From the NCBI GenBank assembly GCA_011390575.1, contig JAABSE010000035.1, positions 1 through 36,438 of the forward strand: a stretch of 36,438 nucleotides of DNA, in the 5' to 3' direction. The translations under genes and the position numbers were made by a program. The DNA comes from Sphingobacteriia bacterium. GTDB taxonomy: Bacteria; Bacteroidota; Bacteroidia; Bacteroidales; UBA7960. The notes under the pieces were generated by a model, which saw only the letters and a list, made by a program, of their open reading frames with translations, was not told the DNA's origin and searched no databases. This document shows, piece by piece, positions 30,024 through 36,438 of the stretch (its first letter is position 1; each line of letters begins with the position of its first letter).

Positions 30024-32081
30024 TCACTGAATAAACCCACTCATCTCCCCGCCACTGCAAACATACAACCGGTGCATGGCACGCGTACAGGCAATATACA
30101 ACATCCCTTTGTCCATTTCTGTTTTGTAGTTGGTGCTGGTGACCTGGGGTACGATCACCCGGTCAAATTCAAGGCCTTTCACGGTGTGCGCATTGGTAAC
30201 CACCACTCCCTGGGCAAAAGCGCTGCTGTCGGTGGTAATCAGGCTGAGCTGTTCGCCCTGTTCGCTGAGCTTCTTGTGCAGGGCTTCAGCCTGCCGGGCC
30301 GTTTTGCAAACAATACCCATGCTCTGGTGCTCATCACTGTTGCGAAAACCGGCTATCCATTCCCTGATTTGGGACAGTTCGGCCGCAGTGGTCTTCAGGT
30401 TTTTCACTTCAGGTTTGTGCCCCTTCCTTTTGATGGGGATGATCTCTTCTGCCGGGGATATTTGCTGGGCAAACTGTGTGATTTCATAGGTGGAGCGATA
30501 ACTCCTGAGCAATTTCACCGTATCGGCTTCGGTGAAAATCCGCCGGATGGCTTCGGCGTTGGACGAGCTGTAAGGATTTACCGACTGCCCGGCATCGCCC
30601 AGGATCGTTTTTTTGCAGGGGAACAGCCTTGACAAAACAGCATACTGCACGGGCGTGTAGTCCTGCATTTCATCCACCAGCAAATGTTTTACCTGTTCAA
30701 ATGCCTTGTGTCCTTCAAGGCGGATTTTCAGGTAAATCAGCGGAAAAGTATCTGCATATTCCATCCTGCCCCGTGCAGCCTGCTGGTAAAGGTCTTCCCG
30801 TCCCAGCCAGGTCCAGAATTCCCGGTAAAGTTGCCGTATGCTGGCCGAATGGAACATTCCTGTAACTTGCTTTTTGATGAAAGCACGTTGCTCCGCATCA
30901 ATGTCGTATTTGTAGTAAAACCGGATGTTCTCTTCAATATCCTTTGTGATTTCGGCAAATCGTTTCATGATGGGAAGCCGGTGGTATCCCTCCCAGCGTT
31001 CGCGGATGAACCAGTCAGGAACAAAATTCTTTCGTATCCAGATGTCGTGGGGCCGGAACATGTTGTTGTTGACATGGTTTACATATTCTTCCAGTTTGCT
31101 CATGAATGCGTGACTGGCTTTGAATTGGATGCGGTTAATAAAGCCTTCATCCGGTTTTTCCAGCAGTTGTGCTACCTGTTCTGCAAAGGTCTGGAACTTG
31201 TATTTATTATCAAGCACCTGGTTGGCCAGTTCTTCCATTCCCGTTTCAGGGATGCGTTCTTCTCCCAACTCGGGCAATACGTTGGAGATGTAGTCGGCAA
31301 ACACTTTGTTGGGCGAAATGATCAGGATCTCTTCAGATGAGAGGTTTTCGCGGAAACGGTAAAGCAAAAAAGCGATACGGTGCAGGGCAATGGAGGTTTT
31401 TCCCGAACCGGCCACCCCCTGTATGATCAACACCCGGGAATCTTCATTGCGGATGATGGCGTTCTGATCCCGCTGAATGGTGGCTACAATATTCTTCATC
31501 TTGTCATCAGAAGCCTTGCTCAGCTCTTCCTGAAGAATATTGTCATGGATGTTCATGGAGTTTTCCAGCATAAACTCCATTTTTCCCTTGCGAATGCGGT
31601 ATTGCCGCTTGAGGGTTACCTCTCCCTTTTTTATGCCTGAGGGGGCTTCATACCGTGCCGGACCCAGTTCATAATCATAATACATGGAGGAGATGGGCGC
31701 CCGCCAGTCATGAATGATATTGCTGTTTTCCTTCTCATCAAAAAAAGAATACAATCCTATGTAAACAGGTTTTTCTTCTTTACGGCCCTTTTCTGCAAAA
31801 TCTATCCGGCCAAAATACGGGGAGTTGAGCAGCTTTTCGATCCGTTTTCTTTTTTCCACCGAAGCCTCACCGATGATGGCACTGCTGGTGATGGAATATC
31901 GCACAGCTTCTTTCTCCATACGATCCATGCCATCTTTGTTGTCGTAAAGGTACTCCTTGCTGGCATGCAGGTCTTTGGCCTGCTCTTCGAGTTTTTCTGT
32001 GACAGAAGAAATGGCCTGGCCGATTTTCTCTTTTACAGTTTCCAGGTATTGACGCTCGTCTTTTTCGGTGGGATGGATCAT
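30024..32081 (-). CDS. helD: HelD-type UvrD/Rep-family helicase (RNA polymerase-associated)
   Basis: 685 aa. An N-terminal coiled-coil-like stretch (about 5-60), then an insert with IHDWRAPISSMYYDYELG, the hallmark of HelD proteins (about 125-145), then superfamily 1 helicase motifs: Walker A GVAGSGKTS (222-230), DEMQD for motif II, LLRSYRST for motif IV, NAHTVKGLEFD for motif V, and YIACTRAMHRLYV for motif VI. In Gram-positive bacteria HelD frees stalled RNA polymerase from DNA using ATP; here that role is by family inference. B. subtilis HelD is about 774 aa, so this version is somewhat short. It is divergent from lipA. The stop codon lies at the edge of a heptad repeat. Confidence 0.88.
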   Translation of the reverse strand: MIHPTEKDERQYLETVKEKIGQAISSVTEKLEEQAKDLHASKEYLYDNKDGMDRMEKEAVRYSITSSAIIGEASVEKRKRIEKLLNSPYFGRIDFAEKGRKEEKPVYIGLYSFFDEKENSNIIHDWRAPISSMYYDYELGPARYEAPSGIKKGEVTLKRQYRIRKGKMEFMLENSMNIHDNILQEELSKASDDKMKNIVATIQRDQNAIIRNEDSRVLIIQGVAGSGKTSIALHRIAFLLYRFRENLSSEEILIISPNKVFADYISNVLPELGEERIPETGMEELANQVLDNKYKFQTFAEQVAQLLEKPDEGFINRIQFKASHAFMSKLEEYVNHVNNNMFRPHDIWIRKNFVPDWFIRERWEGYHRLPIMKRFAEITKDIEENIRFYYKYDIDAEQRAFIKKQVTGMFHSASIRQLYREFWTWLGREDLYQQAARGRMEYADTFPLIYLKIRLEGHKAFEQVKHLLVDEMQDYTPVQYAVLSRLFPCKKTILGDAGQSVNPYSSSNAEAIRRIFTEADTVKLLRSYRSTYEITQFAQQISPAEEIIPIKRKGHKPEVKNLKTTAAELSQIREWIAGFRNSDEHQSMGIVCKTARQAEALHKKLSEQGEQLSLITTDSSAFAQGVVVTNAHTVKGLEFDRVIVPQVTSTNYKTEMDKGMLYIACTRAMHRLYVCSGGEMSGFIQ

Positions 32082-32103
32082 GGCTGTCGTTGGATTTTAA
32101 CCG

Positions 32104-32111
32104 CAAAGGTA
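32104..32111 (-). promoter_or_regulatory. Bacteroidota -7 element for the helD-like gene
   Basis: Minus strand TACCTTTG, an exact TAnnTTTG match 22 bp before the start codon, giving a leader of about 15 nt. No clear -33. Confidence 0.5.
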
Positions 32112-32214
32112 AAACGACAGAAGGGAATAAAAAAACGGATCTTTTTGTGTTATTTTTCATCATGTGATACAATGGAAAGAGCATAGAACGGGCACCTTTT
32201 ACCACCACATTATG

Positions 32215-32222
32215 TATCTTTG
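32215..32222 (+). promoter_or_regulatory. Bacteroidota -7 element for lipA-lipB
   Basis: TATCTTTG, an exact TAnnTTTG match 20 bp before the lipA start, giving a leader of about 13 nt. No clear -33. Confidence 0.5.
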
Positions 32223-32242
32223 CAAAGCAATAATCAGACGCA

Positions 32243-33100
32243 ATGCAAAACAACACTATACCCCACAAGCGCAAGCCTTCCTGGTTGAAAATACGGCGCT
32301 CAGCAGGAGAAGAGTTCACTAAGGTTAAGAAAATCGTAGCAGAAAATCAGCTGCACACCATTTGTCAGAGCGGCAATTGTCCCAATATGGGTGAATGCTG
32401 GAATGCCGGCACCGCCACGTTTATGATCCTGGGCGAGATTTGTACCCGCTCTTGTAAATTCTGTGCTACCCAGACTGGCAGACCCTTGCCCCCTGATCCT
32501 GCAGAAAAAGCAAAGATTGCACGGGCCATCCGGCTGATGAAGCTGAAACACTGTGTCATCACTTCTGTTGACCGGGATGATTTGCCCGACGGTGGCGCAC
32601 AGTTCTGGGCCGATACCATTGAGGAAGTTCGCAAAGAGAACCCGCAAACCACCATCGAAGTGCTGTTGCCCGATTTTAAAGGGGTGAAGGAGGACCTGAA
32701 CAAGGTGCTGGCAGCAAAGCCCGACATCACTTCCCACAACCTGGAAACGGTAAAACGCCTTACCCCACAGGTGCGCAGCGCTGCAGAATACAAACGCAGT
32801 CTTGATGTTATTCGCTGGATTGCTCAGGCAGGGCTGAAGACCAAGTCCGGAATCATGGTAGGGCTGGGAGAATCTTTTGAAGAGGTGATGGAATGTATGG
32901 ATGATCTGGTCAGTGCAGGATGTCAAATCCTTACCATCGGGCAGTACCTGCAACCTACCCTGGAGCACCTGCCCGTGGAAGAATACATCCATCCCGATAT
33001 CTTTGCCCGCTACAAAGAGGAAGGCCTGAAAAAAGGTTTTCAAATCGTGGAAAGCAATCCGCTGGTTCGCTCTTCTTATCATGCCGAAAATCATATCTGA
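32243..33100 (+). CDS. lipA: Lipoyl synthase
   Basis: 285-aa radical-SAM enzyme that inserts two sulfur atoms into protein-bound octanoyl groups. Both iron-sulfur clusters are marked: C41, C46 and C52 (auxiliary cluster, CQSGNCPNMGEC) and C67, C71 and C74 (CxxxCxxC radical-SAM cluster). The C-terminal RSSYHAE supplies the conserved serine ligand. Length is standard. It serves pyruvate, 2-oxoglutarate and branched-chain dehydrogenases and the glycine cleavage system. lipB starts 3 bp after its stop codon, so the pair forms an operon. Confidence 0.97.
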   Translation: MQNNTIPHKRKPSWLKIRRSAGEEFTKVKKIVAENQLHTICQSGNCPNMGECWNAGTATFMILGEICTRSCKFCATQTGRPLPPDPAEKAKIARAIRLMKLKHCVITSVDRDDLPDGGAQFWADTIEEVRKENPQTTIEVLLPDFKGVKEDLNKVLAAKPDITSHNLETVKRLTPQVRSAAEYKRSLDVIRWIAQAGLKTKSGIMVGLGESFEEVMECMDDLVSAGCQILTIGQYLQPTLEHLPVEEYIHPDIFARYKEEGLKKGFQIVESNPLVRSSYHAENHI

Positions 33101-33102
33101 AC

Positions 33103-33816
33103 ATGAACGAAAAAGCCATCAACAGGAAAGTAAATTTTGAGGACCTGGGTTTGATCGCCTACAAGGATGCGTGGGAATACCAGGAAAAGCTGTTCAATGA
33201 AATCACCCGGGCTAAAAAAGAAATTTCTGAAAAGGAAAGCAGGCAAGCGGTAACGCCCAACTACCTTTTGTTTTGCGAGCACAACCATGTATATACTTTG
33301 GGGAAAAGTGGTTCGGCTGATAATCTGCTCATCAATCATCTGCAACTACAAGCCAAAAAAGCGGAGTTTTTTCATATCGACCGCGGGGGTGATATTACTT
33401 ACCATGGTCCCGGACAAATCGTAGGGTATCCCATTCTCAACCTGGAGTATTTCGTTACCGGTGTGCGCGATTATATCTTCAAGCTGGAAGAGGCAGTGAT
33501 TCAATTGCTGGCAGATTACGGGATAGCCTCAGAACGGTTGGAGGGTGCCACGGGTGTGTGGCTCGATACCGGTACTCCCCGGGTGCGGAAGATTTGTGCC
33601 ATTGGCGTGCGCACCAGTCGTTGGGTATCGATGCACGGTTTTGCTTTCAATGTAAATACCGATTTGGAATATTTCAATTTTATCAATCCCTGCGGTTTTA
33701 CCGACAAAACAGTGACCTCCATGGAGAAAGAACTGGGGGCAAAGCAGGAGATGGAGAAGGTAAAAACAGCGCTGAAAGCAAAAATTGCCGGAGTGTTCGG
33801 GATGGAAATTGTGTAA
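33103..33816 (+). CDS. lipB: Octanoyl-[acyl-carrier-protein]:protein octanoyltransferase
   Basis: 237 aa. It moves octanoate from acyl carrier protein to lipoyl domains, the step before LipA. Motifs: EHNHVYTLGKSG, the RGGDITYHGPGQ signature, catalytic-type Lys K163 in RKICAIGV and Cys C197 in NPCGFTDKTVTSM. The ATG at 33103 is chosen: it falls right after the lipA stop and begins the natural N-terminus; a longer reading frame from 32920 would overlap lipA by 180 bp. It forms a two-gene operon with lipA. Confidence 0.96.
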   Translation: MNEKAINRKVNFEDLGLIAYKDAWEYQEKLFNEITRAKKEISEKESRQAVTPNYLLFCEHNHVYTLGKSGSADNLLINHLQLQAKKAEFFHIDRGGDITYHGPGQIVGYPILNLEYFVTGVRDYIFKLEEAVIQLLADYGIASERLEGATGVWLDTGTPRVRKICAIGVRTSRWVSMHGFAFNVNTDLEYFNFINPCGFTDKTVTSMEKELGAKQEMEKVKTALKAKIAGVFGMEIV

Positions 33817-33892
33817 GTTTCTTTGATGTCATTCAACAAAATGGATTGTTTATCTGTTTAAGTGGCTATTCAAACCCTTTAAAAACAGATAT

Positions 33893-34822
33893 ATGCAAAA
33901 TCCCGGAATTGCGAAAATGGTCAGGGCCCAGTTCCTGAGTTCTATCATTGCCCCCATAGTAGCCGGCACCCTGCTGGCTTACAGTATCAACGGTCATCTG
34001 GATCTGCTTCAGTTTATCATTGTCCTTTTTATCGGGATAGGGTTGCATGTGGCCACCAATGTTTACAACGATATTTACGACACCATCCAGGGCACCGACA
34101 AGGTGAACGTGCACCGCAACGAGTCCAGTGGCGGATCGGGTGTTTTACTGGATAACCCGGAGCTGATGGGAAAGATGTATTTTCTGGCACGGATGGGCCT
34201 GGTAATGGCGCTGGTGGGCACCATTGCCCTGACACCTCTTATAGACCGCGAGTTGTGGCCTCTTCTGTGGGGATTGTTTCTCCTTTCTGCTTTTTTCAGC
34301 AAATATTATACGGCACCTCCCTTTAAACTCGCATACCGTGGATGGGGTGAAGTTTCCGTATGGTTCGCCTTCGGGCCTATGGCCGTTCTCATTGCCACAG
34401 TAGGGCAGGGGATTGATTTTCATCCCATGGTCCTGATGCTGATGCCCGCCACAGGTTTAAGTACTTCCTCCATATTGCTGGCCGGACAGATGATTGACCT
34501 GGATGCCGACAGGGCAGGAGGGAAGCATGGCGTTGCCAGCCGCATGGGTACAGGGTTTACTTCCGTTGTGTACCTGCTGGTGCAACTGGGGATAGTTGCC
34601 AATATGCTCGTGCTTTTCTTTTATTATCCGGGTAGCAGCTGGCCTTTTCTATTGCCTTTGATACCGTATGTATTCATTTTTCCCAAGGCGGCGTCTATCA
34701 TTTTAAAGGGTCACGACGATCCCGATAAAGTGAAGGTGGGAGCGAAATTTACGGTGCTCACCCACGTGGCGTTTTCGCTGTTGCTTATTATTGGGTTTGT
34801 GATTTATTTGGTGTTGAATTAG
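33893..34822 (+). CDS. UbiA-family prenyltransferase, probably 1,4-dihydroxy-2-naphthoate polyprenyltransferase (MenA-like)
   Basis: 309-aa integral membrane protein with about eight to nine hydrophobic helices. First Asp-rich motif NDIYD (N59, D60, D63) followed by D69; second motif DLDADRAGGKHG near 203-214. In the family these bind the prenyl diphosphate through Mg2+. The GTD and GGKH details fit MenA better than UbiA or heme-O synthases, which suggests menaquinone synthesis, as expected for Bacteroidota. No other men gene is in the window, so the assignment rests on motifs alone. It lies 76 bp after lipB in the same direction. Confidence 0.8.
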   Translation: MQNPGIAKMVRAQFLSSIIAPIVAGTLLAYSINGHLDLLQFIIVLFIGIGLHVATNVYNDIYDTIQGTDKVNVHRNESSGGSGVLLDNPELMGKMYFLARMGLVMALVGTIALTPLIDRELWPLLWGLFLLSAFFSKYYTAPPFKLAYRGWGEVSVWFAFGPMAVLIATVGQGIDFHPMVLMLMPATGLSTSSILLAGQMIDLDADRAGGKHGVASRMGTGFTSVVYLLVQLGIVANMLVLFFYYPGSSWPFLLPLIPYVFIFPKAASIILKGHDDPDKVKVGAKFTVLTHVAFSLLLIIGFVIYLVLN

Positions 34823-35414
34823 GTTTGGGTGATTCGCTGAATGATTTGTTTTGGCGTTGCGCTGTCACAATAAGTTTTCATTGCAGGGGATGCTTTCGCA
34901 GCGCCCTTTTGATAGCTGTTTGTCCGTTTCTATCGACATTCGGGACCGCTGGCCCCGTTACTATCTCATCTCGTTGCTTTGTTATTGATAGTGTTTTGCA
35001 ACGTTTTAAATAGTATCTTTTTGCTTGTATCAATTGACATTCGGAGCCGCTGGACCTGTTTTATTCTATTTCTGATGGTTTGTTGCCGTTGCGCTGTCAC
35101 GACATGCTTTCATTGATTTAAAATGCTTTCGCAGCGCCCTTTTGATAGCTGGTTGTCGGTTCCTATCGACATTCGGGACCTCCGGCCCCGTGACGTTTTC
35201 ATCCTTATGGTTTCATGGTAATTGGGTTTCGCATCGTTTTAATGATAGCTGTTTGCTGGTTTCTATCGACATTCGGGACCGCTGGCTCCGTGGCTTTCTC
35301 ATTCAAATGGTTTGTTGTTTGTGGGGTTTTGCGGCTAAATGAGCAGCGTTTTTTCTTTTTATTTCAGTCGGATATCGTTGGTTATAATGTTCAAACCCTC
35401 GTTTTTTGCACCAC

Positions 35415-35431
35415 CAGGGTCAGAGACCCTG
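35415..35431. repeat. Perfect hairpin inside the array
   Basis: CAGGGTC, loop AGA, GACCCTG: 7 of 7 pairs. It sits in the non-repeated middle part, 37 bp before the inverted unit B. Confidence 0.7.
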
Positions 35432-35467
35432 CATGTTGATGGAATTAGGTTAGCCCGGAATGGGATG

Positions 35468-35514
35468 GCGCTGCGAAATGGGGTGGATTGGAAAGCTGCG
35501 TTTTATGACAGCGC
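35468..35514 (-). repeat. Unit B in inverse orientation
   Basis: 47 bp. Reverse complement begins GCGCTGTCA and ends TTTCGCAGCGC as in the forward copies, but the middle is unrelated. TAGCCCGG precedes it by about 20 bp, as it also precedes the inverted copy at 29589. Confidence 0.8.
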
Positions 35515-35875
35515 AAAGGAAAAAGGGTAATTTCGTGAATTTCTGTTTTAATTGCCGTTGCGCTGTCACGACATGCTTTCTTTGCTGTAAAAGCTTTCGC
35601 AGCGCACTAATGAAAGCTGGTTCATGGATTCTATCGACATTCGGGACCGCTGGCCCCGTGACGTTTTCATCCTGATGGTTTCATGGGAATTGGGTTTCGC
35701 ATCGTTCAAATGATAGCTGGTTGCTGGTTTCTATCGCTATTCGGGACCTCCGGCCCCGTTACTATCTCATCTCATCTCGTTGCTTTGTAATTGGCAGTGT
35801 TTTGTATCGAATTCAAGAGTAACCGTTTGCCTGTTTCAATAGATTTTCGGGAGCGCTGAAGGGGAAATCCGGCTC

Positions 35876-36438
35876 CTACTTCTCCCGAATCATCTTGTAA
35901 ATCTCTGACCAGGAGGGTTCTTTGCCGCTGATGAGGATCGAAACCCGGAAAATGGTGGCGGCCAGCCTGCGCATGAGGTAGAAGGTAGCGGTGAGGACCA
36001 CAAAGGAACCCACCAGTTCCCACCATGCTACTTCGGTAGCAATCCATCGCATGGGCATGCCGGTGGCGGAGGTGAGGGGAAACCACGAGAGGAAAATCCC
36101 TACATGATTATCAGGTTGTGACAATACGATCAGGGAGGCCAGTACAAACAACGCGGGCAACATCATCAGCGAGCTCTTGCCTGAATTGTTGGGATCGGTA
36201 ATGATGGAGGCTATGGCCGCCAGCAGTGAATTCCACATCAGAATTCCCATGAGTGTGTAAAGGAAATAAAGTATCAGAGCAGGAAGATACACATAATCCA
36301 GGATGCGGCTGATGGCTGCCCCGGTAAAGAGAAACAAAAGCATCCCGCCCAGAATGCTCAGCACCAGGTAGGTTACCATGGAAGAAATTCCCGTAAGGGT
36401 GATACCGAGGATTTTCCCATCCATCCAGACCTGGGGTT
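35876..36438 (-). CDS. ABC-2-type permease, C-terminal part (gene runs off the window)
   Basis: The last 187 codons of a minus-strand gene; the frame stays open to the window edge and the ATG at 36422-36424 is internal, since codons for P-Q-V-W precede it. WMDGKILGI followed by about five membrane helices (roughly at aligned residues 10-35, 45-75, 85-105, 115-130 and 140-160) matches the C-terminal half of NatB-type ABC-2 permeases. Partners and substrate are outside the window. It converges on the repeat array. Confidence 0.8.
   Translation of the reverse strand, partial: PQVWMDGKILGITLTGISSMVTYLVLSILGGMLLFLFTGAAISRILDYVYLPALILYFLYTLMGILMWNSLLAAIASIITDPNNSGKSSLMMLPALFVLASLIVLSQPDNHVGIFLSWFPLTSATGMPMRWIATEVAWWELVGSFVVLTATFYLMRRLAATIFRVSILISGKEPSWSEIYKMIREK

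Larger units (their letters stand above)
34859..35862 (+). repeat. Composite array of unit A (47 bp), unit B (46-47 bp) and 53-bp spacers
   Basis: Unit A starts at 34911, 35011, 35144, 35244, 35612, 35712 and about 35818; copies 2 and 7 are decayed. Unit A reads roughly GATAGCTG, TTG, then TCTATCGACATTCGGGACC and ends CGGGACC-GCT-GGCCCCG, a hairpin with one A-C mismatch. Pairs of A stand 100 bp apart because a 53-bp spacer separates them. Unit B (34859-34904, 35091-35137, 35560-35605) has GCGCTG and CAGCGC ends and always stops 6 bp before an A. Confidence 0.9.
34823..35875. other. 1.05-kb gene-free region with composite repeat array
   Basis: No supported gene. Short plus-strand frames share a peptide like LSTFGTAGPVT only because they cross the same repeat. 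Contents are listed separately. Confidence 0.85.

Noticed and set aside
32920-33102. Longer N-terminus for lipB
   Set aside because: It would overlap lipA in another frame, and LipB homologues begin near the ATG at 33103.
34825-35675. Several short plus-strand frames with a shared peptide (LSTFGTAGPVT type)
   Set aside because: The shared peptide results from translation of the repeated unit A; the frames differ, have no common start and are not coding.
34861-35862. Insertion sequence or transposase remnant in the array
   Set aside because: No transposase-like peptide is found in any frame, and no target-site duplication was seen.

Overview
The window looks like chromosomal DNA of a Bacteroidota bacterium, most likely class Bacteroidia (Marinilabiliales/Bacteroidales-like). 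The grounds are a secreted enzyme with a type IX secretion (T9SS) C-terminal sorting tail, a TonB-dependent receptor with an N-terminal carboxypeptidase-regulatory-like domain, membrane-anchored AraC and NtrC-type regulators of the kind common in this phylum, starts without clear Shine-Dalgarno sequences, and several exact matches to the Bacteroidota -7 promoter element TAnnTTTG. No tRNA, rRNA, CRISPR, integrase or intact insertion sequence was seen.

Layout. 0-9.8 kb: a CPBP membrane protease convergent with a NagB-like/LmbE-like fusion; then a secreted phosphodiester glycosidase (NAGPA family, T9SS tail), a lipoprotein joining a metallophosphoesterase to a PQQ-type beta-propeller, a NamZ-type (DUF1343, GH171) exo-N-acetylmuramidase and a small outer-membrane barrel. 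Several of these point to amino-sugar or cell-wall glycan processing. 9.9-12.3 kb: proline catabolism dehydrogenase PruA convergent with a TetR regulator, sharing one bidirectional terminator. 12.8-17.0 kb: a small secreted protein of unknown function, a membrane AraC regulator and a TonB-dependent receptor. 17.0-26.4 kb: a complete tripartite efflux system with its own two-component pair. The sigma-54 response regulator and histidine kinase overlap, two FtsX/MacB-type permeases overlap by 4 nt, and the ATPase and HlyD-type adaptor follow, all on the minus strand; the TolC-type channel is divergent on the plus strand. 26.4-29.2 kb: a nucleoid-associated protein, LemA and a DUF3137 membrane protein. 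30.0-34.8 kb: a HelD-type helicase divergent from lipA-lipB (lipoate synthesis), then a UbiA-family prenyltransferase, probably of menaquinone synthesis. The window ends inside an ABC-2 permease.

The least ordinary parts are two gene-free stretches. At 29.17-30.02 kb, inverted copies of a hairpin element and oppositely oriented arrays of degenerate purine-rich heptanucleotides flank a core of stem-loops. At 34.86-35.86 kb a composite array repeats a 47-bp unit A (seven copies, mostly at 100-bp spacing) and a 46-47-bp unit B that always stands 6 bp before an A. Inverted relatives of unit B occur in both regions, and the same kind of heptanucleotide repeat, folded on itself, lies at 7.55-7.61 kb. 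These look like a dispersed palindromic repeat system; I do not know its function.
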